In this document: in pieces, positions 9,625 to 18,534 of the stretch
Numbering within the stretch: position 1 is the first letter of the stretch
Layout: every line of letters begins with the position of its first letter
The notes under the pieces: model-generated
Seen by the model: only the letters and a program-made list of their open reading frames with translations
The model's database searches: none
What the model was told of the DNA's origin: nothing
NCBI RefSeq assembly: GCF_014672835.1
Contig: NZ_CP060244.1
Location: 2,535,001 to 2,599,000 of the forward strand
DNA from: Entomobacter blattae
Lineage (GTDB): Bacteria; Pseudomonadota; Alphaproteobacteria; Acetobacterales; Acetobacteraceae
DNA length: 64,000 nucleotides
Direction of reading: 5' to 3'
Program-made: the position numbers and the translations under genes

Positions 9625-10937
9625 AGCCCCTTATTTTTGAAAATGTCCACCTGATTGATCCAGCAAACGGTTTAAACCAAAAAGGCAGGCTTTTGGTAGA
9701 ACACGGCCTTATTACCGATATTGACACCACCAACAGTCTGTCTAGCCCTGAGAATGCCCAAATCATGAACGGGGAAGGCGCCATCCTCTGTCCCGGCCTG
9801 GTTGATATGCGGGTCAGCATTGGTGAGCCAGGTTACGAATATCGTGAAACCGTTTCCACAGCGGCCCAAGCGGCTGTAGCGGGAGGGGTTACCGCAATAG
9901 CTGTCCTGCCCAACAGCAACCCCCCTATTGATAACCCCGCCCTTGTGCAGCATCTCCGCAACCGGGGTGAAGAAACAGGGCTGATCACCTTGCACCCCTT
10001 TGGGGCTGCCACCCAACATTGCGAAGGAAAAGAACTGGCAGAGATGGGCTTATTACACCAAGCCGGTGCCGTAGGGTTTACCGATGGTGAAAAAGCCATA
10101 GCCAATTCCCGTACTATGAAGCTGGTACTCTCTTACGCCCGTACTTTTAATGCCGTTATTATCCAACATCCTGAAGATCCCTCTCTGGCTGGCAATGGCG
10201 CTGCAACCGAAGGGGAGTTGGCGACCAGAATGGGCCTTCCTGCCATCCCCGCAGCTGCGGAATCCATTATGGTTGCTCGTGATATACGCCTAGCCGAACT
10301 TACAGGGGGAAGGCTACATTTCGGGCATATTTCTACTGCTGAAAGTGTTCTCCTGATCCGCCAAGCCAAGGAGAAGGGCCTTAATATTACCTGTGATACC
10401 GCCCCTCCTTATTTTGACTTAAATGAGTTCTCGATTGGAGATTTTCGTACTTATGCCAAGCTCTCCCCCCCCCTTAGGGCTGAAGCCGATCGAATTGCCA
10501 TAAGAGAGGGGTTAGCTCAGGGGGTTATCGATGCCATAGCGTCAGACCATTGCCCCCGCGATGCAGATGATAAAAGACTACCCTTTGCCCAGGCAGCAGC
10601 AGGTGGTACAGGCCTAGCAACCCTTTTAGCTGTAAGCCTTGGGCAAGTTCACTCTGGGTATATCTCAATGATTGATATGCTTTATAAGCTTACAGTAGGG
10701 CCAGCCCGCATATTAGGAATAGAAGCCGGCACACTCCGCCCTGGCCAAAATGCAGATTTATGCCTGTTTCACCCTAACCGAATTTGGCAGGTTACTGCTG
10801 GTATCTTGCCAGGAAAAGCACAAAATACCCCTTTTGATGGCCGCGGCATGGAGGGACGTGTTCTTGGTACATGGAAAAAGGGACAAAGAGTTTACGACCT
10901 GGCCAGCCATTCAACCACAAAGCCTGTTCCTGCTTGA
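9621..10937 (+). CDS. pyrC: Dihydroorotase-like protein lacking the HxH metal ligands (probable pseudo-DHOase, PyrX type)
   Basis: The 438 residues have the fold and landmarks of a type I dihydroorotase: an amidohydrolase barrel with [30 protein letters not shown] and IASDHCPRD. However, the metal-binding D-x-H-x-H motif after strand 1 reads DMRVS at residues 62-66, so the two metal histidines are Arg64 and Ser66. In Pseudomonas-type systems such an inactive homologue (PyrX/PyrC') holds the ATCase catalytic subunit together. That role fits the four-base overlap with pyrB here. I infer that catalysis is lost or very weak and that a separate active dihydroorotase exists elsewhere in the genome. 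The symbol follows common annotation practice. Confidence 0.88.
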   Translation: MKPLIFENVHLIDPANGLNQKGRLLVEHGLITDIDTTNSLSSPENAQIMNGEGAILCPGLVDMRVSIGEPGYEYRETVSTAAQAAVAGGVTAIAVLPNSNPPIDNPALVQHLRNRGEETGLITLHPFGAATQHCEGKELAEMGLLHQAGAVGFTDGEKAIANSRTMKLVLSYARTFNAVIIQHPEDPSLAGNGAATEGELATRMGLPAIPAAAESIMVARDIRLAELTGGRLHFGHISTAESVLLIRQAKEKGLNITCDTAPPYFDLNEFSIGDFRTYAKLSPPLRAEADRIAIREGLAQGVIDAIASDHCPRDADDKRLPFAQAAAGGTGLATLLAVSLGQVHSGYISMIDMLYKLTVGPARILGIEAGTLRPGQNADLCLFHPNRIWQVTAGILPGKAQNTPFDGRGMEGRVLGTWKKGQRVYDLASHSTTKPVPA

Positions 10938-10965
10938 AACATTTTATGAGAATTTCTCGACCCAT

Positions 10966-11664
10966 ATGATTTTTTCTGATATTCCACTTTCTCTCCAACA
11001 AATTCTTGTCACTATCATCGAAGCCTACATTCTGGGCAGCATACCTTTTGGCCTTGTTATTACTTATCTTTTTTACAGGATTGATATCCGCAAAGTCAGT
11101 TCTGGCAATATTGGGGCCACCAATGTGTTACGAACCGGTAAAAAAGGAGCTGCTGGCCTTACCCTGCTATTGGATGCCGCAAAAGGTGCCCTTGCTGTTC
11201 TTAGTGCGGGTGCAATTGCCAGCCATCATATTCTAGGGGGAATTGCTGCATCCAGCCATGTCATTAATCATGATAGCCCCGATAACGCCGAAGCCTATGC
11301 CATGGCTCTTGCTGCGGTTTTTGTCGTATGGGGGCATTGTTTCCCCGTGTGGTTAAAATTTAAAGGGGGGAAGGGAGTAGCCACAGGCCTTGCTGTTATT
11401 GCTGTTTTATCCCCTGCAACGGGGATATTATCCTGTCTTATATGGCTTGTTGCCGCCCTGCTTTCGCGCATGTCATCCGTAGGGGCGTTAGCAGCATTTT
11501 TGGGTATTCCTGTTTTAATGCATATTATTCATAAAAGTGCTTATTCGTCTCCCATTTTCTGGGCAACATGCCTTATTACCCTTACCATCTTCCTTCGCCA
11601 TCGACAAAATATACGACGTATTATTCACGGGAAGGAACCCCTTATCCATTTTTCGTTACACTAA
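10966..11664 (+). CDS. plsY: Acyl-phosphate:glycerol-3-phosphate acyltransferase
   Basis: PlsY transfers the acyl group from acyl-phosphate to glycerol-3-phosphate at the inner membrane, the first step of phospholipid synthesis. Its three signature motifs are visible: LGSIPFG near residue 22, SGNIGATNVLRTGKKGA near residue 45, and FKGGKGVATG near residue 138. Several hydrophobic helices surround them. The frame is open upstream into pyrC, but the ATG at 10966 gives a normal N-terminus and a length of 232. A hydrophilic insert (about residues 96-112, SSHVINHDSPDNAEA) makes it slightly longer than usual. It lies 28 bases after pyrC and 14 bases before dprA. Confidence 0.94.
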   Translation: MIFSDIPLSLQQILVTIIEAYILGSIPFGLVITYLFYRIDIRKVSSGNIGATNVLRTGKKGAAGLTLLLDAAKGALAVLSAGAIASHHILGGIAASSHVINHDSPDNAEAYAMALAAVFVVWGHCFPVWLKFKGGKGVATGLAVIAVLSPATGILSCLIWLVAALLSRMSSVGALAAFLGIPVLMHIIHKSAYSSPIFWATCLITLTIFLRHRQNIRRIIHGKEPLIHFSLH

Positions 11665-11678
11665 AGGATCCCTTGCCA

Positions 11679-12959
11679 ATGCCCTTATCTTCCGCCTCTG
11701 CATGGTCTACCGACAGGGTTACATGCTTACAGCTGGCGCGTACAGAAGGAATTGGCCCTAAAACCTATCGTAAACTGATGCAACGGTTTTCCACACCCAG
11801 GGAAGCCCTTCATGCGTTGCCTAGCCTTCTTCAACGGGCAGGAAGGCCCACTCCTCCCATTCCGCAGGTCCAGGATATGGAACGAGAAATGACCCTTACT
11901 GAACAGATGGGGGGATTTCTTCTTTTTCTTGGTCAACCGGATTATCCACCCCTTTTGGCAGAGATCAGCGATCCGCCTCCTGTTATTGCCTGCCTGGGCA
12001 ATCAAGAGCTCCTTAATCAAAAAATTATTGGTATTGTTGGGGCACGCAACGCTTCAGCGGGTGGTTTAAAATTAGCCGCCCTTTTAGCGGATGAGCTTGC
12101 CAAGGAGGGACTCGTTCTTATTTCTGGTCTAGCACGCGGTATTGATGGAGCAGTCCACCGTGCTGCTCTGAATTATAAGGCAACGATTGCAGCCCTGGCC
12201 GGTGGGTTGGACTATTTCTACCCGCCAGAACATAAAAATATGCAAAAAGATATTGCAGAAAAAGGCTTACTCATTACCGAAGCCCCTTTGGGAACAGCAC
12301 CACTCAGCCAGCATTTTCCCCGTCGAAACCGACTGATTGCAGGTCTTTCCCTAGGCTGTATTATTGTGGAAGCTGCCATAAAATCTGGCAGTCTGATTAC
12401 TGCCCAGCTCTGTATTGATTATCAGAGAACCATTTTTGCTGTGCCCGGCTTTCCGCTAGACCCTCGTAGTGCAGGGGCCAATGCTCTTCTACGAGATGGA
12501 GCCACCCTTACAGAAAATGCTGAGGATGTTTTAAGGGAGCTGGCAAGTTCTGCATCGTCTTTGTCTTTCCCTCCTTCTTCCCGCCCCCATAAAAAACAAC
12601 AAACACCCCCTCTTTTTTCCTCACCGTTGACTCGCTTGCCCAAAACTTCTTCCCCTTTAACACCCGCAAACCCGCCCAAAAAGAACCTACATCAACCTGC
12701 TTTCGAAGCAGGGCCTCCTCTCTCTTCTCCTGCTTCTACGCAAGAGCCAACCTGCTCATCAGAAGATAAAAGAAATTTGTCTTTAAATTCATGTCAGCAA
12801 GCTATACTTTCTTTTCTTTCAACTACGCCCGTTTCAACCGACGAGCTTATTCGTTTATGTCAGGAACCTGCTCACGTCATAAACATTGCTCTTGCTGAAT
12901 TGGAACTTGCCGGACATATTGAACTCCGCTCTGAAGGCTATATCTTACTGCAAGGATGA
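11679..12959 (+). CDS. dprA: DprA, DNA-processing protein of transformation
   Basis: DprA binds incoming single-stranded DNA and loads RecA during natural transformation. The 426 residues show an N-terminal helix-hairpin-helix/SAM part (ARTEGIGPKTYRKL). A Rossmann-like domain follows, with GIVGARNAS, ISGLARGIDGAVH, ALAGGLDYFYPPEH, FPRRNRLIAGLS and SGSLITA. Next comes a Ser/Pro/Lys-rich linker of roughly 90 residues, then a C-terminal winged-helix part. The frame opens earlier inside plsY, but the ATG at 11679 lies just after the plsY stop and gives the normal N-terminus. The stop overlaps the topA start (ATGA). Together with comEC this suggests at least a partial competence set. Confidence 0.95.
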   Translation: MPLSSASAWSTDRVTCLQLARTEGIGPKTYRKLMQRFSTPREALHALPSLLQRAGRPTPPIPQVQDMEREMTLTEQMGGFLLFLGQPDYPPLLAEISDPPPVIACLGNQELLNQKIIGIVGARNASAGGLKLAALLADELAKEGLVLISGLARGIDGAVHRAALNYKATIAALAGGLDYFYPPEHKNMQKDIAEKGLLITEAPLGTAPLSQHFPRRNRLIAGLSLGCIIVEAAIKSGSLITAQLCIDYQRTIFAVPGFPLDPRSAGANALLRDGATLTENAEDVLRELASSASSLSFPPSSRPHKKQQTPPLFSSPLTRLPKTSSPLTPANPPKKNLHQPAFEAGPPLSSPASTQEPTCSSEDKRNLSLNSCQQAILSFLSTTPVSTDELIRLCQEPAHVINIALAELELAGHIELRSEGYILLQG

Positions 12960-15631
12960 ATAATTGGATGCCTACAAAAAAAACAACACCTGCCAAAACA
13001 AAAAGCCAAGCAGCTACAGCCAATGTTGTTGTTGTTGAATCCCCAGCCAAGGCCAAAACAATTAATAAATATCTTGGTGGTGATTATACTGTCCTTGCTT
13101 CTTTTGGACATGTACGAGACCTTCCCCCCCGCAATGGCAGTGTAGACCCCAATAACAATTTCTCCATGCTGTGGGAAGCCGATGAAAGGGGAATAAAGCA
13201 GGTAAATGCCATTGCCAAGGCCCTTAAATCTGCCTCAACCCTTTATCTTGCTACTGACCCTGACCGAGAGGGAGAAGCGATCTCCTGGCATGTACGGGCC
13301 ATGCTGGAAGAAAAAAACCACCTTAAAGAGGTTGACGTTAAACGAGTCACTTTTAATGAAATTACCAAAAATGCCATAAAAACGGCCATGGCTCACCCCA
13401 GAGATTTGGATCAGCCCCTTATTGATGCCTATCTGGCGCGCCGGGCGCTGGATTATCTTGTTGGTTTTACCCTTTCTCCCGTCTTATGGCGTAAACTGCC
13501 AGGTTCGCGCAGTGCCGGCCGCGTGCAATCGGTGGCCTTAAGGCTGATCTGCGAGCGGGAAGCGGAGATTGAAAGCTTTACCCCACGTGAATATTGGACG
13601 GTAACCGCCCAGCTCCTTAACCGAGACAATGCCCCCTTTTCTGCCCGTCTTACCCATCTTAACGGCAAAAAGCTTGACCAATTTGACCTCAATACGGAGC
13701 AAAAAGCCACAGAGGCCAAAAAGAGTATAGAAAATGTCTCCCTTCAGGTTTTGTCGGTCGAAAAAAAGAAAACCCACCGTAACCCCCCAGCCCCTTTTAC
13801 CACATCAACCCTTCAGCAAGAGGCCTCACGCAAGCTTGGCATGAGTGCTCAAACCACCATGCGTACCGCCCAGCAGCTTTATGAAGGAATTACCTTGGGC
13901 GGAGAAACCACAGGGCTTATTACCTATATGCGTACAGATGGGGTACAAATGGCAGGAGAGGCCATTGAAGCGATCCGTACCCACATTGAAAAAGAAATTG
14001 GTAAGGCCTATCTGCCTGCCAAACCCCGCCTCTATTCCAGCCGCTCTAAAAATGCCCAAGAAGCCCATGAGGCCATTCGCCCCACAGAAATCAAACGTCT
14101 CCCTACAGAAATAGAACCATTCCTGACTGCCGAGCAATTCCGCCTTTATGAGCTAATCTGGAAACGGGCCCTTGCCAGCCAAATGCAGTCGGCAGAACTG
14201 GATCAAGTGGTTGTTGAGCTCGGTGACCGCCAGAATAAAACCACTTTACGGGCCAATGGGTCTACCCTTGCGTTTGATGGCTATCTAAAACTCTACAGGG
14301 AAGGACAGGATGACCCAACAGAATCCGATAAAGATGATGAAAATAGCCGTCTTCTTCCGCCCCTTCAACAAGGGGATATTACCAAAACAGAAGACATTAA
14401 AACCGAACAGCATTTTACCCAGCCCCCTCCTCGGTTTTCTGAGGCCTCGCTTGTTAAAAAAATGGAAGAAATCGGCATTGGCAGGCCCTCAACCTATGCT
14501 TCTATCCTTACGGTCTTAAGAGATAGGAACTATGTACGCCTGGAGCAAAAACGCTTTGTTCCTGAAGATAGAGGAAGACTGGTAACAGCCTTTCTTATGG
14601 CCTTTTTTAAACGCTATGTAGATATTCAATTTACTGCCAATCTGGAAGAAGAGCTTGATGATATTTCCGGCAGCAGGGCCGATTGGCATGACGTTATGCA
14701 GGCTTTTTGGACGGATTTTTCCTACGCCATAGACCAGACCAAAGATCTGAAAATTTCCGATGTTATTGATACATTGGATCAAACACTTGGGCATCATTTC
14801 TTTCCCCCCACAGCCGATGGGCACGATCCACGACAGTGTTTGGCCTGCCATACTGGCAGATTAGGGCTAAAACTAAGCCGCCATGGGGCTTTTATTGGAT
14901 GTTCTAATTATCCTGAATGCCAATATACACGAAAACTCGCTATCGAAACCAATAATGGTGAGGACGCTGATACCCTTAAGGAAGGGTATCAGCTGCTGGG
15001 GTACGACCCTACCAGCAACGAGGAAATTACCCTTCGACGCGGCCCTTATGGAATTTATATCCAAAAAGGTGAGACTGATCCTAACGATAAAAAGAAAAAG
15101 CCAAAACGGGCCACCCTTCCTAAAGGCACCACTGCAGAGACTGTAACCCTTGACCAAGCACTCGGATTATTAAGCCTTCCAAGAATTATAGGCCCTCATC
15201 CGGAAACCAAAGAGCCGATTGAAGCCGGTTTAGGCCGATTTGGCCCTTATGTAAAAATGGGAAGTATCTTTGCCTCCCTCGATAAAGATGAAGATGTGTT
15301 GAGTATTGGCCTTAACAGGGCGGTAGATGTCTTAGCCAAAAAGCTCTCCACGATCCGAGTCCTGGGCCTTCACCCCGATGATGGTGAACAGGTTATAGCC
15401 CGGAAAGGCCGGTTTGGGCCGTATGTCCAGCACGGGAAAACTGTGGCAAATATGCAACGAACACAGGCTCTTGAGGATGTAACCCTCGAAGAAGCCTTGG
15501 TTCTGCTGAATGAAAAAGGAAAACCACTCCTGAAAAAAACCGCACAAAAAGGCCGTAAAAAGGCTACTACCACAGCGGAGAGTAAAAATGAGCCAAAGAA
15601 GAGTAAAAAAATACAAAAAAATGATAATTGA
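12956..15631 (+). CDS. topA: DNA topoisomerase I
   Basis: TopA is a type IA topoisomerase that relaxes negative supercoils. After a short Lys/Thr-rich N-terminus, the TOPRIM domain begins at VVVVESPAKAK (about residue 23) and includes DPDREGE near 101. The active-site tyrosine is Tyr324 in GLITYMRTDG. A four-cysteine zinc ribbon follows the core (CLACHTG ... GCSNYPEC). The C-terminus has several topo C repeats (RGPYGIYIQ, LGRFGPYVKMG, KGRFGPYVQHG) and a Lys-rich tail. The 891 residues are typical for Alphaproteobacteria. It is the last gene of the gltX-to-topA run. Confidence 0.97.
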   Translation: MNNWMPTKKTTPAKTKSQAATANVVVVESPAKAKTINKYLGGDYTVLASFGHVRDLPPRNGSVDPNNNFSMLWEADERGIKQVNAIAKALKSASTLYLATDPDREGEAISWHVRAMLEEKNHLKEVDVKRVTFNEITKNAIKTAMAHPRDLDQPLIDAYLARRALDYLVGFTLSPVLWRKLPGSRSAGRVQSVALRLICEREAEIESFTPREYWTVTAQLLNRDNAPFSARLTHLNGKKLDQFDLNTEQKATEAKKSIENVSLQVLSVEKKKTHRNPPAPFTTSTLQQEASRKLGMSAQTTMRTAQQLYEGITLGGETTGLITYMRTDGVQMAGEAIEAIRTHIEKEIGKAYLPAKPRLYSSRSKNAQEAHEAIRPTEIKRLPTEIEPFLTAEQFRLYELIWKRALASQMQSAELDQVVVELGDRQNKTTLRANGSTLAFDGYLKLYREGQDDPTESDKDDENSRLLPPLQQGDITKTEDIKTEQHFTQPPPRFSEASLVKKMEEIGIGRPSTYASILTVLRDRNYVRLEQKRFVPEDRGRLVTAFLMAFFKRYVDIQFTANLEEELDDISGSRADWHDVMQAFWTDFSYAIDQTKDLKISDVIDTLDQTLGHHFFPPTADGHDPRQCLACHTGRLGLKLSRHGAFIGCSNYPECQYTRKLAIETNNGEDADTLKEGYQLLGYDPTSNEEITLRRGPYGIYIQKGETDPNDKKKKPKRATLPKGTTAETVTLDQALGLLSLPRIIGPHPETKEPIEAGLGRFGPYVKMGSIFASLDKDEDVLSIGLNRAVDVLAKKLSTIRVLGLHPDDGEQVIARKGRFGPYVQHGKTVANMQRTQALEDVTLEEALVLLNEKGKPLLKKTAQKGRKKATTTAESKNEPKKSKKIQKNDN

Positions 15632-16040
15632 TATATTGCCAACACTTTCTTAATATCGATGGCAAGAGGTTTTTCTTGGCAGGTTAAGCGGTTTTTAAAA
15701 GTATTTTTTGGGGAGATTCCCTCCTCTACCCAAAAGAACTTCCTATCTTCTTATCAGTCAATTTCGTAAGGGACAGGAAATCCTAATACTTAAGATAAGC
15801 TGCTCCATAAACCTGTGCGCCACCGGCTAGAGACTCTGCCTGTGGATAAAGGCCCAATAACTAAGTACGGTATCATATGTTCAGGTTTCTCCCCCTTATT
15901 ACTTTTTTGTTTTTTGTAGACCGTCATTTTATTAGGGGTAACCGTAAGAGCTTCTTCCTAAAAATCTATTTAAAGACTCCTCTATGCTCTTCCGTAATGC
16001 AATGGGTGCCTGTTTCTCCAGCTGGTAAAGCCTTAAGGAC
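15632..16040. other. Intergenic gap after topA
   Basis: These 409 bases hold no coding frame I would defend. A weak inverted pair TTGCCA/TGGCAA flanks a loop just after topA (about 15637-15667), and a T-rich stretch follows, so it may end topA transcription. The promoter of the S41 protease should be in the second half. Confidence 0.3.
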
Positions 16041-17912
16041 ATGAGTGTGATATCCTTAGAGAAGCAGCTGCGCTTTTTTACCCAAAAAATCAGAACCTAT
16101 ATGGAGCATGTGCCCTTTTTAGACCGAATGGCCAAACGCCCCTATGCCAATCAAACGGCCCATAGAAAAAAATGTTCTGCCAGTAGTAAAAACAGTAGTA
16201 AAAACAGCAGTAAAAACAGAAAAAAATCTTATTTGCCAAAGGCAATATCTCTGGCAGCATCCTTGGCGACACCCCTGACAACACCCCTGGCAACACGAGG
16301 ATTATCAAGAAAGAAGGGCATAAAAACTGCTCTTCCTTATTGCTCAACCCACTTTTTATGGTCCAAAGTCCGATGTCTGCTTTATTTGGCCTGCTTGAAT
16401 CTTCTTTGGGTTCCAGCCTATGGGGCTGGGACGTTTGGAACTGGGAAAAGCTCATCTCATTTCAATGCTGATATGACTGGAACGGTTATCAATACGGCCT
16501 TAACCTTCCTCCAGCCAAGAACCCTTGACCCCTACACTATAAAACAGCTTAGCTTATGGGGAATGAATGGTATTATGGCCCTTGATTCTTCATTTTCCTT
16601 TTCCCAGCAACCAGGAACCCTTATTTTCAAATCTGCCCAAGTGCCGCTTTTAACCTTCCCCATGCCTTCTGAAGAAGATATCAAGGGATGGTCAGAGATC
16701 ATCGGAAAGGTTATGAATAAAGCTTGGGAGACCTCAACCCTTATTCGCTCTTCAGGATCCAACAGCCTATTGGAAAGCTTTTTTAGTGAGCTTTTTAACC
16801 ATATTGACCCTTATTCCCGTTATATCCCACCAACTTCTGCCAGCGAAGATCGGGAAAAACGCATTGGTGAAACTGCTACAGCAGGAATCACCATTGGCCT
16901 TCAATCGCACAATGTCATTATTACTGCCCTTAACACCAATGGCCCAGCCTGGGCAGCTGGTCTTTCCATTGGGCAAAGAATCCTTTCCATAAACGGCCAT
17001 TCCACCAGCCATAAGCCTTTAAGTACTCTTAATGCCTGGCTCCAGGGAAGCGAAAATACCCCTATAACCTTAACCGTTAGCACACCTGGGGAAAGAAAAA
17101 ACCAGACCCTGACCCTCAAACTGGCCCTTATCCCCCCAGAGACGGTTTTTGCCTTTTTATCTGAGAAAATTCTTGTGCTTCGTATTCATTCTTTCTCCGC
17201 TGATACAGCCCAGGAAGTTAGCCAGTATCTCGATCAAATCTTGCAAGAAAGCCCCGTTAAAGGGATTATATTTGATCTCCGCGGCAATAGAGGCGGCGTA
17301 TTACAGCAAGCCATCACCACCTCGGCCCTTATTCTTAACCATGGTGTCGCAGCTATTACCCAAGGAAGAGACGAACAAGCCAACCACATCTGGGCTGTTC
17401 AAGGGGGGGATATTACAAATAATGTCCCAATCATTGTCCTTGTTGATGGTCGCACAGCCAGTGCTGCCGAAATCCTCTCTGCTGCACTGGCTGACCATCA
17501 TCGTGCTGTGGTTGTTGGCAGTGTTACTCTTGGCAAGGGGCTGGTACAAACGATTGCTCAACTGCCAGATGGGGGTGAGCTCTTTGTAACCTGGAGCCGG
17601 GTCATTGCCCCCTTGGGTTGGCCTTTGCAAGGGCTAGGGGTTATTCCACAAGTCTGCACCAGCAAAGGGGAAAACACGACTCAAAAGCAAATGACAACCC
17701 TAGAAAATGGGCAGACCGTAAACCATGAAGCCCTAGAAGAGTCCCGCTCTGCTCGTTATCCCATTGCTGTATCACGTATTCTGGAAATCCGGAAAAACTG
17801 CCCAGCAGCCATAGGTACTGACCTTGATATTACCGTTGCCCAAAACCTCATCAAGAACCCCACAGCTTATAAGGCTGCTCTTTTAAGCATACCAGAGAGC
17901 GCAGCAAATTAA
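16041..17912 (+). CDS. S41 family C-terminal processing protease with PDZ domain
   Basis: This is a CtpA/Prc-type serine protease expected in the periplasm, where such enzymes trim envelope proteins and murein hydrolases. A PDZ domain lies around residues 275-350 (GPAWAAGLSIGQRILSINGH). The peptidase domain has FDLRGNRGG, the nucleophile Ser474 in GRTASAAE, and the general base Lys499 in LGKGLVQT. Their spacing of 25 equals that in known Ctp enzymes. The oddity is the N-terminus: about 105 basic residues, with an SSKNSSKN repeat, precede the hydrophobic segment (CLLYLACLNLLWVPAYG). AAGGAC lies just before the ATG, and no better start is visible. DUF1491 follows after three bases. Confidence 0.9.
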   Translation: MSVISLEKQLRFFTQKIRTYMEHVPFLDRMAKRPYANQTAHRKKCSASSKNSSKNSSKNRKKSYLPKAISLAASLATPLTTPLATRGLSRKKGIKTALPYCSTHFLWSKVRCLLYLACLNLLWVPAYGAGTFGTGKSSSHFNADMTGTVINTALTFLQPRTLDPYTIKQLSLWGMNGIMALDSSFSFSQQPGTLIFKSAQVPLLTFPMPSEEDIKGWSEIIGKVMNKAWETSTLIRSSGSNSLLESFFSELFNHIDPYSRYIPPTSASEDREKRIGETATAGITIGLQSHNVIITALNTNGPAWAAGLSIGQRILSINGHSTSHKPLSTLNAWLQGSENTPITLTVSTPGERKNQTLTLKLALIPPETVFAFLSEKILVLRIHSFSADTAQEVSQYLDQILQESPVKGIIFDLRGNRGGVLQQAITTSALILNHGVAAITQGRDEQANHIWAVQGGDITNNVPIIVLVDGRTASAAEILSAALADHHRAVVVGSVTLGKGLVQTIAQLPDGGELFVTWSRVIAPLGWPLQGLGVIPQVCTSKGENTTQKQMTTLENGQTVNHEALEESRSARYPIAVSRILEIRKNCPAAIGTDLDITVAQNLIKNPTAYKAALLSIPESAAN

Positions 17913-17915
17913 ACC

Positions 17916-18248
17916 ATGCCAAAGCTTAAAACCCATATTCTTGCCCAAGCCATTATCCGACAGGCAGAACTTGCCAATGCATGGCCCATGCTCATCACCA
18001 AAGGAGATGACGATGCGGGGAGTATTTTGGTTTTACTATACAACTCTCAGCAACTTTACCGTATTCTCGGACAAACTCGTAACACGGAAGGTGAACAAGC
18101 CTGGTTTTATATTTCTGGGCCAGAGCCTTTAGCCGAAGAAGACACGAAATTTTTTATAGAAAAACAAAGGAAAAGAGATCCTGACCTCTGGGTTATTGAA
18201 TGCAAAAGCGATAGTTTTTCTCCCCCTTTTGAAGCCAATATACTTTAA
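17916..18248 (+). CDS. DUF1491 family protein
   Basis: This is a 110-residue cytoplasmic protein of unknown function belonging to the alphaproteobacterial DUF1491 family. Recognisable family features are the N-terminal LKTHILAQAIIRQAE, the segment TKGDDDAGSILVLL, and the C-terminal RDPDLWVIE. It starts three bases after the stop of the S41 protease gene and is almost certainly cotranscribed with it. Nothing in the sequence suggests catalysis, and its function is not known to me. Confidence 0.88.
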   Translation: MPKLKTHILAQAIIRQAELANAWPMLITKGDDDAGSILVLLYNSQQLYRILGQTRNTEGEQAWFYISGPEPLAEEDTKFFIEKQRKRDPDLWVIECKSDSFSPPFEANIL

Positions 18249-18306
18249 CCATATTCTCCCATAACCCTGCCTCGCATATAAACCCCCAAATTACGATCCC
18301 TAAATA

Positions 18307-18322
18307 GTTGTAAATTTACAAC
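18307..18322. promoter_or_regulatory. Perfect 16-bp palindrome upstream of the OmpA-type gene
   Basis: GTTGTAAATTTACAAC is a perfect palindrome of 16 bases, 59 bases after the DUF1491 stop and about 210 bases upstream of the OmpA gene. The size and symmetry suit a dimeric transcription factor site. I cannot name the regulator. Confidence 0.4.
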
Positions 18323-18390
18323 ATAAAATTTATAGGTTTGTTTTTATCTGGCACTATGAAGGCTATTACCATATTAAAGGATTGCTCTTA

Positions 18391-18534
18391 ATGCATTCTT
18401 TCTGCAAAAAAAATACCACAATTGTTATTTGTTGCATCACCCATATCTGGCCGACTCTATACCATGCCCTTACATGCATGGAAGAAAATACCAGAAACTA
18501 CACGACGCTTTTGGAAGGGAAGTTCATACAATGA
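18391..18534 (+). CDS. Possible 47-residue coupled small ORF or leader peptide
   Basis: An ATG at 18391, preceded by AAAGG at ten bases, opens a 47-codon frame. Its TGA at 18532-18534 overlaps the ATG of the OmpA-type gene (ATGA). The peptide contains five cysteines and a short hydrophobic stretch (TTIVICCITHIW) but no known motif. The arrangement resembles a translationally coupled leader. It could also be chance, because the overlapping frame is open too. I have no homology argument for it. Confidence 0.3.
   Translation: MHSFCKKNTTIVICCITHIWPTLYHALTCMEENTRNYTTLLEGKFIQ

Noticed and set aside
10750-10965. Upstream extension of the plsY frame inside pyrC
   Set aside because: The extension overlaps the end of pyrC and gives residues foreign to PlsY; the ATG at 10966 yields the expected N-terminus.
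11568-11678. Upstream extension of the dprA frame inside plsY
   Set aside because: It overlaps plsY and has no DprA-like residues; the ATG at 11679 directly follows the plsY stop.
18429-18530. Longer reading of the OmpA-type protein
   Set aside because: It would bury the signal peptide 34 residues inside the protein; the ATG at 18531 has a ribosome binding site and a clean signal peptide.
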